Source of the DNA: Candidatus Pelagibacter sp.
GTDB taxonomy: Bacteria; Pseudomonadota; Alphaproteobacteria; Pelagibacterales; Pelagibacteraceae
DNA: 59,511 nt
Direction: 5' to 3'
Assembly: GCA_028097785.1 (NCBI GenBank)
Contig: JAOHFB010000001.1
Coordinates: 1 to 59,511, forward strand
Under the pieces are notes generated by a model. It made no database searches and was not told the origin of the DNA. It saw only the letters and a list, made by a program, of their open reading frames with translations. Within the stretch, counting starts at the first letter, position 1. Every line of letters begins with the position of its first letter. The position numbers and the translations under genes were made by a program. Positions 50,043 through 58,225 of the stretch are shown in pieces.

Positions 50043-50972
50043 TCAATTAAATTCTATCAGAGCATCCACATGTCTTTTAGTGCTATCTTGAAGAGCTCTA
50101 AGGTCATAACCACCTTCTAGAATTGAAACTACATTTCCATTGCACATTGATTTAGAAATTTCCAAAGTTCTTTTTGTTAAATGGTAAAAGTCTTCTGAGC
50201 TAAGTCTTAGTTGAGCTAAAGGATCATCGATATGGGCATCAAAACCCGCAGAAAATAATAAAAATTCAGGCTTAAACTCTTTTAATTTTTTCAAAACATT
50301 TTCATAAGCGTTTAAGAATTGTTCAGCAGTAGTTCCAGCTTCAAGCGGAATATTTAAAATATTATTAAACTTACCAGTTTCTTTTTCTGAGCCAGATCCA
50401 GGATAGTATGGATATTGATGTGTTGAAATATATAAAACTTTTTCATTATTATAAAAAATGTCTTGTGTTCCATTTCCATGATGAACATCAAAATCAATAA
50501 TTGCAACTTTATTGTACTTATATTTTTCAATTAAATAATTAGCACCTACTGCAACATTGTTATAAATACAAAATCCCATTGCTTTATCTTTTTCAGCATG
50601 ATGTCCAGGAGGTCTTACTGCACAGAACGCATTTTTAAATTCTTTCTGCTGAACCCCGTCGATTGCTGTTATGATAGATCCTACAGCATCTTTGGTTGCT
50701 TCTTTACTACCAGGAGAAACAACTGTGTCTCCATCAAGAAAAGCCAAACCATTTTCTGGAAATGATTTACTTACTAGATCTATATATTCAAAAGAATGAG
50801 TATTTATTAAAAAAGATTGATCAAATTTAGTTGGTTTTTTCCAAATTAATTCTTTGTTATCAATTTTTTTAAAGTTATCAATTACAGCTGTAACCCTATC
50901 AATTTTCTCTGGATGTCCTTCACCTGTATTATGATTTTGATAAGTATCAGAAGTAACCAGACCAGTTTTCAC
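50043..50972 (-). CDS. Histone-deacetylase-superfamily (class II-like) deacetylase
   Basis: A 309-residue zinc-dependent deacetylase fold. Seen: GEGHPEKIDRV at the N-terminus, RPPGHHAEKDKAMGFC with the catalytic His pair, IIDFDVHHGNGTQ with zinc-ligand Asp and His, SAGFDAHIDDPL with the third ligand, and EGGYD at the end. Bacterial relatives act on acetylated polyamines, small amides or acetyl-lysine; the substrate here is unknown. The stop overlaps dapE by 4 bp, and the SET gene follows. Confidence 0.9.
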   Translation of the reverse strand: MKTGLVTSDTYQNHNTGEGHPEKIDRVTAVIDNFKKIDNKELIWKKPTKFDQSFLINTHSFEYIDLVSKSFPENGLAFLDGDTVVSPGSKEATKDAVGSIITAIDGVQQKEFKNAFCAVRPPGHHAEKDKAMGFCIYNNVAVGANYLIEKYKYNKVAIIDFDVHHGNGTQDIFYNNEKVLYISTHQYPYYPGSGSEKETGKFNNILNIPLEAGTTAEQFLNAYENVLKKLKEFKPEFLLFSAGFDAHIDDPLAQLRLSSEDFYHLTKRTLEISKSMCNGNVVSILEGGYDLRALQDSTKRHVDALIEFN

Positions 50973-52126
50973 TTAAAATAATTTTGTAAAATATTTGAAT
51001 ATATCAAAGTAAGTTTTTTTAAATCAGACAATGAAACAGCTTCATCTACTTTATGCATTGTTTTGCCAACCAAACCAAATTCTAAACATGGGGCTATTTT
51101 TCTAATAAATCTAGCATCAGAAGTGCCACCCGTCGTTGACAGTTGAGGTTTAATTTTTGTAATTTTTTTAATGATATCTCTAATCATAAAAGTTGTATTA
51201 TTTGGTTTTGTAAGAAATGCCTCTCCAGACACACTATAATCAATTTTATATTTTGATTTATTTCTATTACTTATTTTTTTTATAATTGTATCAATTTTCT
51301 TTTTTATAGAACTTGAAGTATGTTTGTTATTAAATCGGATATTAAATTTTGCATTAGCTAAACCTGGAATCACATTATCTGCTAAATTATCAATATTTAT
51401 TTTAGTAATTTCAAGATTTGTTGGTTGAAAATCTTTTGTACCATTATCAAATTTAATCTCTTTTAATTCTTTTAAAATTTGCACAAGTGCTGTGGATGGA
51501 TTGTTTGCTCTTTGAGGATAAGCCACATGCCCTTGAACACCTATAATTGAAAGTCTACCAGTCATACTTCCTCTTCGACCAATTTTAATCATTTCACCCA
51601 ATTTATTTGGATTAGTAGGCTCACCCACTAAGCAAAAATCAATTTTTTCTTTTTTTTTTCTTAAGTAATCGACTACTTTTTTAGTACCATTGATTGCAAC
51701 ACCTTCTTCATCTCCTGTGATCAAAAGACTAATGGAGCCGTTAAATTTTCTTTTATTTCCAACAAAATTGCTCACTGCAGAAACGAATGCAGCGATTGAA
51801 CTTTTCATGTCATTTGCACCTCTTCCAATTAGGTATCCTTTTTTAATAGAGGGTTTAAATGGATTCACGGTCCAATCTTTCAAATTTCCTGCAGGAACCA
51901 CATCTAAGTGACCCGCATAACAAAAATTTGGTCCTTTAATACCAAGTCTTGCGTAAAGATTTTTAACAGGTTTACTATTCTTCTCTTTGAACTCTAAAAT
52001 TTTAGTTTTAAATCCTAGTGTTTTAAGCTTTTTTTCTAAAAACTTCATTATTCCAGCATCAATAGGTGTAACAGTTGGAAATTTAATTAGCTCCTTAGCT
52101 AATTGAAGTTCATTAATTGAAGCCAT
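50969..52126 (-). CDS. dapE: Succinyl-diaminopimelate desuccinylase
   Basis: A 385-residue M20-family metallohydrolase in the succinylase branch of lysine/meso-DAP synthesis. Metal ligands are seen in CYAGHLDVVP (His), GRGANDMKSSIAAF (Asp) and TGDEEGVAINGT (catalytic Glu Glu), with LVGEPTNPNK and TGGTSDARFI further on. The gene lies 7 bp after dapD, the preceding enzyme of the branch apart from the aminotransferase step. Confidence 0.95.
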   Translation of the reverse strand: MASINELQLAKELIKFPTVTPIDAGIMKFLEKKLKTLGFKTKILEFKEKNSKPVKNLYARLGIKGPNFCYAGHLDVVPAGNLKDWTVNPFKPSIKKGYLIGRGANDMKSSIAAFVSAVSNFVGNKRKFNGSISLLITGDEEGVAINGTKKVVDYLRKKKEKIDFCLVGEPTNPNKLGEMIKIGRRGSMTGRLSIIGVQGHVAYPQRANNPSTALVQILKELKEIKFDNGTKDFQPTNLEITKINIDNLADNVIPGLANAKFNIRFNNKHTSSSIKKKIDTIIKKISNRNKSKYKIDYSVSGEAFLTKPNNTTFMIRDIIKKITKIKPQLSTTGGTSDARFIRKIAPCLEFGLVGKTMHKVDEAVSLSDLKKLTLIYSNILQNYFK

Positions 52127-52133
52127 AATAAAT

Positions 52134-52964
52134 CTATTCTCTTAAAAGATCGTTTACAGAAGTTTTAGATCTTGTTTTTTCATCCACTTGTTTAATGATA
52201 ACTGCACAATAAAGAGAAGGGGCAGAAGCATTATTTTTATCTGGTAATGATCCAGGTACTACCACAGAATAAGGAGGAATTTTTCCGTAAGTTATTTCTC
52301 CAGTTTTTCTATTTACTATTTTAGTAGATTGGCCAATGTACATTCCCATACTTAAAACTGATCCTTCTCCAACTATCACACCTTCAACAACTTCAGACAT
52401 TGCTCCAATAAAACAATTATCTTCAATAATAGTTGGTAATGCTTGGGCTGGCTCTAACACTCCCCCAATTCCACTTCCTGCAGAGATATGACAATTCTTT
52501 CCAATCTGGCAACAACTACCCGCACGGCTGAAAGTATCCATCATAGTGCCTTCATCGATATATGCTCCAATATTTACATAGCATGGCATCAATACTGCAT
52601 TTTTACCTACAAAAGATCCTTTTCTTACAGGAGAGTTTGGCACCATTCTAAATCCAGCTTTTTCATGATCTTCTTTTGTCCAACCAGCAGTTTTACCTTT
52701 TAGTAAATGTGCTTTGTCATACCAGCTACTATAGGGTCCATTTAAATTTTCCATTGGATAAATTCTAAAACTTAACATAATTGCTTTTTTAATATGCTGA
52801 TGGGTAACCCATTCTCCATTAATTTTTTCTGCAACTCTAACTTTACCACTATCTAAATCAGCAATCATTTGATTGATGGTATCTTTTAAACTTTGTTCAG
52901 AATCTTGATTTACGTTATCTCTATTTTCCCACGCATCATTTATTATTTTTTCGATATCACTCAT
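52134..52964 (-). CDS. dapD: Tetrahydrodipicolinate N-succinyltransferase
   Basis: A 276-residue trimeric left-handed beta-helix enzyme that succinylates tetrahydrodipicolinate. The hexapeptide region (GSFVGKNAVLMPCYVNIGAYIDEGTMMDTFSRAGSC, in parts) and HISAGSGIGGVLEPAQA...IIEDNCFIGAMSEVVEGVIVGEGSVLSMG are diagnostic. Product goes to the lysine pathway and to peptidoglycan as meso-DAP. Confidence 0.96.
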   Translation of the reverse strand: MSDIEKIINDAWENRDNVNQDSEQSLKDTINQMIADLDSGKVRVAEKINGEWVTHQHIKKAIMLSFRIYPMENLNGPYSSWYDKAHLLKGKTAGWTKEDHEKAGFRMVPNSPVRKGSFVGKNAVLMPCYVNIGAYIDEGTMMDTFSRAGSCCQIGKNCHISAGSGIGGVLEPAQALPTIIEDNCFIGAMSEVVEGVIVGEGSVLSMGMYIGQSTKIVNRKTGEITYGKIPPYSVVVPGSLPDKNNASAPSLYCAVIIKQVDEKTRSKTSVNDLLRE

Positions 52965-52986
52965 ATTTTTTATTTAGATAGTTAAT

Positions 52987-53658
52987 TTAATTGTTCTTTA
53001 ATATATTAATTTCTTGAAGAAAAGAAGGCAAGTTCTTAATCTTATAATCTATATATGGTTTGTGCGAGTCTTTTTTTGCAAAGGTTTCTTCATTTTCTAA
53101 CCAACAAGTTTTCATTCCTAAATTTTTAGCTTGTTCTAAGTTGTGAGCGATATCTTCAATTAAAATTGATTGATTTGGATCTAAATCAAATTTTTTAATC
53201 AATTTTTGATATGGATCTAAATGCGGTTTTGGTACATAATTTGCATCAGTTATATCAAAGGCTCCATCAAATAATCCATCAATACCTAGTTGTTTGGTAA
53301 CATTTTCAACGTGAGCATGAGATCCGTTAGTAAAAATAATCTTTTTTTCTTTTATCTTAATCAGCTCTTCTCTTAAAACTTCATCTTTTGGGAGCCAGCT
53401 AATGTCAATATCGTGAACAAATTCTAAAAATTCTTGTGGATCAATATTATCATGGTTCATTAGACCTGAGAGTGTTGTGCCATATTCGTAGAAATATTTT
53501 TTTTGAATTTCTTTTGCTTTTATAAGATCGACATTAAATTTTTTAGAGATGAAAGAAGACATTTTTTTATCTACTTCAGAAAAAACCTGAGTTTGACCAC
53601 TATAAAGAGTATTATCTAGGTCAAATATCCAATATTTTATATCTATTAAATCTTTCAT
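52987..53658 (-). CDS. HAD hydrolase, pyrimidine 5'-nucleotidase-like
   Basis: A 223-residue phosphatase. Motif I is IFDLDNTLYSG, with the DLDNTLY form typical of the SDT1/pyrimidine 5'-nucleotidase group. Motif II is FTNGSHAH, the Lys is in VPKPHLDPY, and motif III is LIEDIAHNLEQAK. A small helical cap lies between motifs I and II. The order argB-HAD-dapD-dapE recurs in Alphaproteobacteria. It overlaps argB by 4 bp. Exact substrate uncertain. Confidence 0.86.
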   Translation of the reverse strand: MKDLIDIKYWIFDLDNTLYSGQTQVFSEVDKKMSSFISKKFNVDLIKAKEIQKKYFYEYGTTLSGLMNHDNIDPQEFLEFVHDIDISWLPKDEVLREELIKIKEKKIIFTNGSHAHVENVTKQLGIDGLFDGAFDITDANYVPKPHLDPYQKLIKKFDLDPNQSILIEDIAHNLEQAKNLGMKTCWLENEETFAKKDSHKPYIDYKIKNLPSFLQEINILKNN

Positions 53659-54521
53659 TGTCTTATTAACGTTCCTGATCCTTTATCTGATAACAGTTCA
53701 AAAAGAATAGAATGGTTTTTTCGACCATCAATAATTACCACACCTTTCACTCCATTACTTGCAACATCTAGACAGTTATTGATTTTGGGGATCATACCGC
53801 CAGTAATAGTTTCATTTTCAATTAATTCTTTGATTGAAGTTGAGTTAATTTCAGGAATTAGTTTTTGGTTATTATCCAAAACACCTTCAACATCACTCAT
53901 AATGATCAGTCTTCTTGCCTTAATTTTTTTTGCAATGTGGCCAGCTGCTGTATCTGCGTTTATATTATAAGTTTGATTGTTTTCATCTAGACCTAACGGT
54001 GCAATTACTGGAACTTTTTTATCTTTTACAATTTTATCAATAATAGATTGATCAATTTTAGTTGGTGTTCCAACAAATCCTAATTCATCATTTTCTTTAA
54101 TTACACTAATAATATTATTAATTTTTGAGTTAATTGTTTCACTATTACAAGATTGTTTTTTAAGGGCTTCAACTATCTCTTGATTGAATTCTATTAAAAC
54201 TTGTTCAACTACCTCAATTGTTTCTTCTCCGGTAACTCGAAGTCCTTTAATAAATTCACTTTTTATTCCAAGCTCATTTAATTTATTGCTTATTCTTTTA
54301 CCCCCACCATGCACAATAATAGGAATAAAACCTAATTTATTAAGAGTAGTAATATCTTTTATAAAAATTTCGAATAAATTTTGATCAACTAAAACGCTTC
54401 CACCACATTTTATAACAATGTATTCATCGTTGTATTTTTCCAAATATCTTTTAACTTCATCAATTGAAGGACCATCTGATGGGAGGATTTTATCTAATTC
54501 TTCTTCTTTTATTTCCAGCAT
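53655..54521 (-). CDS. argB: N-acetylglutamate kinase
   Basis: A 288-residue amino-acid kinase catalysing the second step of arginine synthesis. Motifs: VIKCGGSVLVD near residue 37, PIIVHGGGKRISNKL, GLRVTGEETIE, NINADTAAGHIA, and the final GVVIIDGRKNHSIL. The N-terminal helix is that of the hexameric, arginine-inhibited class (inference from its extension before the first strand). It overlaps yidC by one base. Confidence 0.95.
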   Translation of the reverse strand: MLEIKEEELDKILPSDGPSIDEVKRYLEKYNDEYIVIKCGGSVLVDQNLFEIFIKDITTLNKLGFIPIIVHGGGKRISNKLNELGIKSEFIKGLRVTGEETIEVVEQVLIEFNQEIVEALKKQSCNSETINSKINNIISVIKENDELGFVGTPTKIDQSIIDKIVKDKKVPVIAPLGLDENNQTYNINADTAAGHIAKKIKARRLIIMSDVEGVLDNNQKLIPEINSTSIKELIENETITGGMIPKINNCLDVASNGVKGVVIIDGRKNHSILFELLSDKGSGTLIRQ

Positions 54522-56197
54522 TAAGTAACTGTTTTAACTGTAGTTCTTTTCATAATGAAAACTTGTTGAGCCATAGTTAAAATATTATTAACAGTCCAGT
54601 AGATAACCAGTCCAGCAGGGAATGGAGCTAAAATTATTGTAAGGAAAAGTGGAAAGAACATAAATATTTTAGCCTGCATAGGATCTGTTGGAGCAGGGTT
54701 AAGTTTTTGTTGAATAAACATTGATACACCCATTGCAATAGGCCACGCACCAATCATTAAAAAAGATGGAACATCGTAAGGCAATAAACCAAATAAATTG
54801 AAAACGGACGTCGGATCTCTTTCTGATAAATCTTGAATCCAACCGTAAAATGGCATTTGTCTCATTTCAATGGTTACAAACAATACTTTATATAATGCAA
54901 AAAATACTGGAATCTGAACTAGTATAGGCAAACATCCAGACATAGGATTTACTTTTTCTTTTTTATAAAGAGCCATCATTTCTTGTTGAAGTTTCATTTT
55001 ATCGTTTTTGTGAAGCTCTTTAAGTCTCACCATTTCAGGCTGAAGTGCTTTCATTTTTGCCATGCTTCTAAATGAAAAGTTTGCAAGTGGGAAGAATGCC
55101 AATCGAATACAAATAGTAATTGCAATGATTGCAAGACCATAATTTCCAAGCAATTTAAAGAAGTAATCTATTCCATAAAATAAAGGTTTGGTAATAAAGT
55201 ATAGAAAGCCCCAATCGATTGCTAAATCAAATTTATCTATATTTAAAGACTCTGCGTATCCATCAATTACATCCACTCTTTTAGCCGCAACAATTATTTG
55301 CATTTTATCTTCAATGCTAGAGTTTCCATTTAGCTCAAGAGGCTCAGTTGCTACAAAGTTAGCTCTAAATTTATCTTTGTAATCAAATGTAGTTTTAAAC
55401 TCTTTACCACTTGGTGGTATTAATGAAGTAATCCAGAACTTGTCAGATATTCCAAGCCATCCTTTTTGCGAAGTTCTTGAAAACTTTTCTTCTTGGATGT
55501 CATCATAATCTTCTTCGATCAGCTCATCATCTAATGTTGCTAAAAGTCCTTCGTGAAGGATATAAAAGTTCGATATATCAGGAATTTGCTTTCTAATTAT
55601 TTGCCCATATGAATAGAAATCATACTCTTTATTAGTCGAATTGATTACTTTCTGTTTAATTGAGAATAAAAATTTGTCATCTAAAGCTATTTCTTTTTCA
55701 AAAGTAATTCCCTGACCGTTAGTCCAAGATAATTTAACAGGAGACTGACTAGTTAGTTTGCTGTTTCCAGATACAGACCATAGTGAATTTGAATTTGGAA
55801 TTTCTATATTTTTATCTGTGGTAATAAATCCACTTTCTATAAAGTATCCATCTTTAGTATTTCTTGGTGATAAAAGTTTAACTTTCTCGTCACTTTCTAA
55901 GCCAACATTGTATTCTTTAAAAGTTAAGTCATCGATTGCAGCACCTTTTAAAGAAATTGAACCAATAATGTTTTGGTTTTCAAATTGAATTCTCTTACTT
56001 TGGCTTAAAGCCTCTTCTCTGGTAATTTCAGTAACAGTTTCTTTTTGGTCTAAACTTGGAGCGTCTGTATTTTGCTCAGTTTTATTTTTTTCTGCTAATT
56101 GTTCTTTAGTGACTGGTGGAGGAGCAAAAAAAAGCGAATATAAAATTATTACCGCTGCCGATAAAGAAATTGCTGCAATGACATTCTTAGTATCCAT
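54521..56197 (-). CDS. yidC: Membrane protein insertase YidC
   Basis: A 558-residue inner-membrane insertase. The first membrane span (VIAAISLSAAVIILYSLFF) is followed by a large periplasmic beta-domain (about residues 55-330) and the conserved five-helix core, including AFFPLANFSFRSMAKMKALQPEMVRL with the cytoplasmic coiled-coil, NPMSGCLPILVQIPVFFALYKVLF, and the final GLVIYWTVNNILTMAQQ. It inserts respiratory and other membrane proteins with or without SecYEG. The usual alphaproteobacterial neighbour engB/yihA is absent between yidC and argB. Confidence 0.97.
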   Translation of the reverse strand: MDTKNVIAAISLSAAVIILYSLFFAPPPVTKEQLAEKNKTEQNTDAPSLDQKETVTEITREEALSQSKRIQFENQNIIGSISLKGAAIDDLTFKEYNVGLESDEKVKLLSPRNTKDGYFIESGFITTDKNIEIPNSNSLWSVSGNSKLTSQSPVKLSWTNGQGITFEKEIALDDKFLFSIKQKVINSTNKEYDFYSYGQIIRKQIPDISNFYILHEGLLATLDDELIEEDYDDIQEEKFSRTSQKGWLGISDKFWITSLIPPSGKEFKTTFDYKDKFRANFVATEPLELNGNSSIEDKMQIIVAAKRVDVIDGYAESLNIDKFDLAIDWGFLYFITKPLFYGIDYFFKLLGNYGLAIIAITICIRLAFFPLANFSFRSMAKMKALQPEMVRLKELHKNDKMKLQQEMMALYKKEKVNPMSGCLPILVQIPVFFALYKVLFVTIEMRQMPFYGWIQDLSERDPTSVFNLFGLLPYDVPSFLMIGAWPIAMGVSMFIQQKLNPAPTDPMQAKIFMFFPLFLTIILAPFPAGLVIYWTVNNILTMAQQVFIMKRTTVKTVT

Positions 56198-56448
56198 TAT
56201 TTTTTTGCTTTCACTTCTTTTTTAACAGGATCAAAGCCATCGCCACCTCCTAAAAACTTTATTGGATGGCATGATAGAATTCTTTTTAAGCTCATGAAAC
56301 TTCCTTTAACTAGACCAAATTCTTTTAAAGCTTCTATACTGTACTCCGAGCAAGTTGGTAAATATCTACATGATTGACCAAGTAGTGGACTAATTAGAAA
56401 TTTATAACCTTTGATAAATTTAATTAAAATATTTGTGAAAATGTTCAT
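56197..56448 (-). CDS. yidD: Membrane protein insertion efficiency factor YidD
   Basis: An 83-residue protein with the family pattern LIKFIKGYKFLISPLLGQSCRYLPTCSEYSIEAL and KRILSCHPIKFLGGGDGFDPV (in parts). The conserved cysteines in SCRYLPTC and SCHP are present. It sits between rnpA and yidC with one-base overlaps on both sides, the universal order. Confidence 0.96.
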   Translation of the reverse strand: MNIFTNILIKFIKGYKFLISPLLGQSCRYLPTCSEYSIEALKEFGLVKGSFMSLKRILSCHPIKFLGGGDGFDPVKKEVKAKK

Positions 56449-56789
56449 TATTTAATTTTTTCTAAATCCTGAAATAGAGTTTCTTTTATATTTTTGTATT
56501 CATTGTTTAGCATAGTTGCCTTGGCAATAACAAGATATGAATAGTTAAATTTTAACGATATCTTTTTAACTGCCTCATTAACTATATTTCTTAATCTACG
56601 TTTAATCTTATTTCTTTTTACTGCATTCCCAATTTTTTTTTTAGTCACAAAACTAATATTAAGTTTGCTATCATCTTTGTTGACTAGGTTACCAAAAAAA
56701 ATTGTAACATACTTGTTAGAAATTTTTTTTTGCTTTAGTAGATTTTTGAATTCTTCGTTTTTTGAAAGAGCAAGTATTTTGCTTTTCAT
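56448..56789 (-). CDS. rnpA: Ribonuclease P protein component
   Basis: A 113-residue basic protein that assists the RNase P RNA in cutting pre-tRNA leaders. The RNR signature GNAVKRNKIKRRLRNIV is clear, and the N-terminal ALSKNEEFKNLLKQKK matches the family opening. It is 4 bp downstream of rpmH. Confidence 0.94.
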   Translation of the reverse strand: MKSKILALSKNEEFKNLLKQKKISNKYVTIFFGNLVNKDDSKLNISFVTKKKIGNAVKRNKIKRRLRNIVNEAVKKISLKFNYSYLVIAKATMLNNEYKNIKETLFQDLEKIK

Positions 56790-56793
56790 TTAT

Positions 56794-56934
56794 CTAGACT
56801 GATACTGTTAACGATTTTCTTCCTCTTGCTCTTCGTCTAGCCAAAAGTTTTTGTCCACCCTTAGTCTTCATTTTTGATCTAAAACCATGTTTTCTGGCTC
56901 GTTTAACGTTAGATGGTTGGTATGTTCGCTTCAT
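56794..56934 (-). CDS. rpmH: 50S ribosomal protein L34
   Basis: A 46-residue protein: [20 protein letters not shown], then [20 protein letters not shown] and a SLTVSV end. This is the L34 signature over its entire length. It heads the long minus-strand operon that ends with the SET-domain gene. It is divergent from the TVP38-family gene across 92 bp. Confidence 0.97.
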   Translation of the reverse strand: MKRTYQPSNVKRARKHGFRSKMKTKGGQKLLARRRARGRKSLTVSV

Positions 56935-57026
56935 AAAATGTGGTTAAAATTTATTAATTTTCGCCCTTTATAGTAACTAAATATATAAATAGCAAATAGA
57001 AGATTATATAATTAGCATTGTATTTA

Positions 57027-57749
57027 ATGGAAAAAGCTAAAAAAATTAAATTATTTGTAGGATTATTTTATCTTACAGCCATTTGTTTATTTTTATATTT
57101 TTTCTTTTCAAAATTTAGCCTTCAAGAAATAACTTCTTATGATTTTATTAGAGAAAATAGATCTTATTTTTTTGAACTTAAAAATTCAAATTTATTTTTA
57201 CTATCAATAATTTTTCTAGGATTAACGATATTGTGGGTGTTTCCATTTCTAGGATTTGGTTCTCCTGTTGCATTGATGGGTGGATTTATTTTTGGAAAAT
57301 GGATTGGAACTTTACTAGTTGTTTTAGGATTAAGTGTTGGTGCAACTTTCATATATTTATTTGGCAATTATTTTTTAAAAGAATTAATTAGAGAAAAATT
57401 TTTAAATAAATTTCAAAATCTTGAGCAAAAATTTAAAAAATCTGAATTTATGTATTTGTTAATATATCGTTTCATAGGAGGAATACCTTGGCAGTTAAGC
57501 TGTCTTTTGCCCACTCTTTTTAATGTTAAAATTAATAATTTTTTCTTTGCAACTTTGATTGGAATTATACCTCAAATATTCTTGGCTGTTTCTATTGGCA
57601 GTGGTTTAGAAAAAGTTATTGATCAAAATTCAGAGCCTCCAGGAATAACGGATATAATTTTTTCTGCAGATATTTATTTACCAATTCTTGCTTTTTTTGG
57701 ATTAATTATATTGTCAATTTTTCTAAGAAAAATTTTCTACAAAAATTAA
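57027..57749 (+). CDS. TVP38/TMEM64-family membrane protein (DedA-like)
   Basis: A 240-residue inner-membrane protein with five to six hydrophobic segments. The central GFGSPVALMGGFIFGKWIGTLLVVLGLSVGATFIYLFG (in parts) and RFIGGIPWQLSCLLPTLFNVKINNFF correspond to the VTT domain, the region shared with DedA proteins and lipid scramblases. The role in bacteria is uncertain. I chose ATG at 57027 (MEKAKK); an upstream TTG at 57018 is possible. Confidence 0.87.
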   Translation: MEKAKKIKLFVGLFYLTAICLFLYFFFSKFSLQEITSYDFIRENRSYFFELKNSNLFLLSIIFLGLTILWVFPFLGFGSPVALMGGFIFGKWIGTLLVVLGLSVGATFIYLFGNYFLKELIREKFLNKFQNLEQKFKKSEFMYLLIYRFIGGIPWQLSCLLPTLFNVKINNFFFATLIGIIPQIFLAVSIGSGLEKVIDQNSEPPGITDIIFSADIYLPILAFFGLIILSIFLRKIFYKN

Positions 57750-57753
57750 TTTT

Positions 57754-57828
57754 GGTGCTCCCACCCTGTACTGACCAGGGAATTAGTCATTACCAATGAC
57801 TTGATATACCATTTATCTATAGGAGCTC
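57754..57828 (+). ncRNA. Candidate structured RNA (three-stem junction)
   Basis: A 75-base stretch with about 44 % G+C stands out in A+T-rich surroundings. Stems: P1 GCTCC at 57757-57761 region with GGAGC at 57822-57826; P2 CCCTG 57764-57768 with CAGGG 57776-57780, 7-base loop TACTGAC; P3 AGTCATT 57785-57791 with AATGACT 57795-57801, loop of 3. P1 encloses P2 and P3, giving a multi-branch shape, with about 20 less-structured bases before the closing strand. No T-run follows, so it is not a simple terminator. It lies 98 bp before a small gene with a good ribosome-binding site. I do not match it to a known riboswitch class. Confidence 0.5.
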
Positions 57829-57926
57829 ATGATCAAAATAATATTTACTGATAATAAAGCATTTTTTTCAAAATATTGCCTTAATTTTTTGATGAATATG
57901 CTTTATATCTACGTGAGGAAAATTTT

Positions 57927-58127
57927 ATGGGAATTCATTACGATTATAAATCTACTAAAGGAAACAAGCTTATGGAGAAGCAAGCTAAAAGAGAAAAAAA
58001 GCTTGCTGAAAAAAGAGCTAAACGTTTAGCTAAAGAAGGACCTAAAGAAGAAGAAGTTAAGCCTAAAACGCTAGACACTTCTAAGCCTATCACACTAGAC
58101 TTCCTTACTAATCCAGATAAAGAATGA
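57927..58127 (+). CDS. Small charged protein, unknown function
   Basis: A 66-residue protein rich in Lys, Glu and Ala; a helical, charged middle (AKREKKLAEKRAKRLAKEG) is followed by a C-terminal [14 protein letters not shown] recognise no family. The start at 57927 is supported by GAGGA at 57915-57919, 7 bases before the ATG; a second in-frame Met 15 codons later is possible. It overlaps the next gene by an ATGA junction, so it is part of a unit leading to dcd and murA. The long leader holds the candidate structured RNA. Confidence 0.65.
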   Translation: MGIHYDYKSTKGNKLMEKQAKREKKLAEKRAKRLAKEGPKEEEVKPKTLDTSKPITLDFLTNPDKE

Positions 58128-58225
58128 ATTCTAAAGAAAAAAATGAGCGTTTAAGCTTAGCTCTTAGAAAAAACTTAAAAAAAAGAAAACTTTTTCAAAA
58201 AAAGACAAAGAAGAAAACTAAATAA
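58124..58225 (+). CDS. Tiny basic protein, 33 residues
   Basis: A short frame encoding [20 protein letters not shown] followed by a Lys/Arg-rich end ([13 protein letters not shown]). The start overlaps the previous stop (ATGA), and the stop overlaps the dcd start (TAATG), so it fits exactly between two genes, which supports that it is real. Short basic proteins of this kind ([11 protein letters not shown]) are found near dcd/murA in Alphaproteobacteria as far as I recall. Role unknown; nucleic-acid binding would suit the charge. Confidence 0.6.
   Translation: MNSKEKNERLSLALRKNLKKRKLFQKKTKKKTK

Noticed and set aside
56939..56947. A DnaA-box-like 9-mer (TTAACCACA on the minus strand, one mismatch to TTATCCACA) next to rpmH, which often borders oriC.
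   Set aside because: Only one near-match, no cluster of boxes, no A+T-rich unwinding repeats beyond background and no dnaA gene; too weak to call an origin.
57829..58029. A 66-codon frame beginning at the end of the candidate RNA.
   Set aside because: It overlaps the better supported frame at 57927, which has a ribosome-binding site and coupled downstream genes; composition looks like a random A+T-rich frame.
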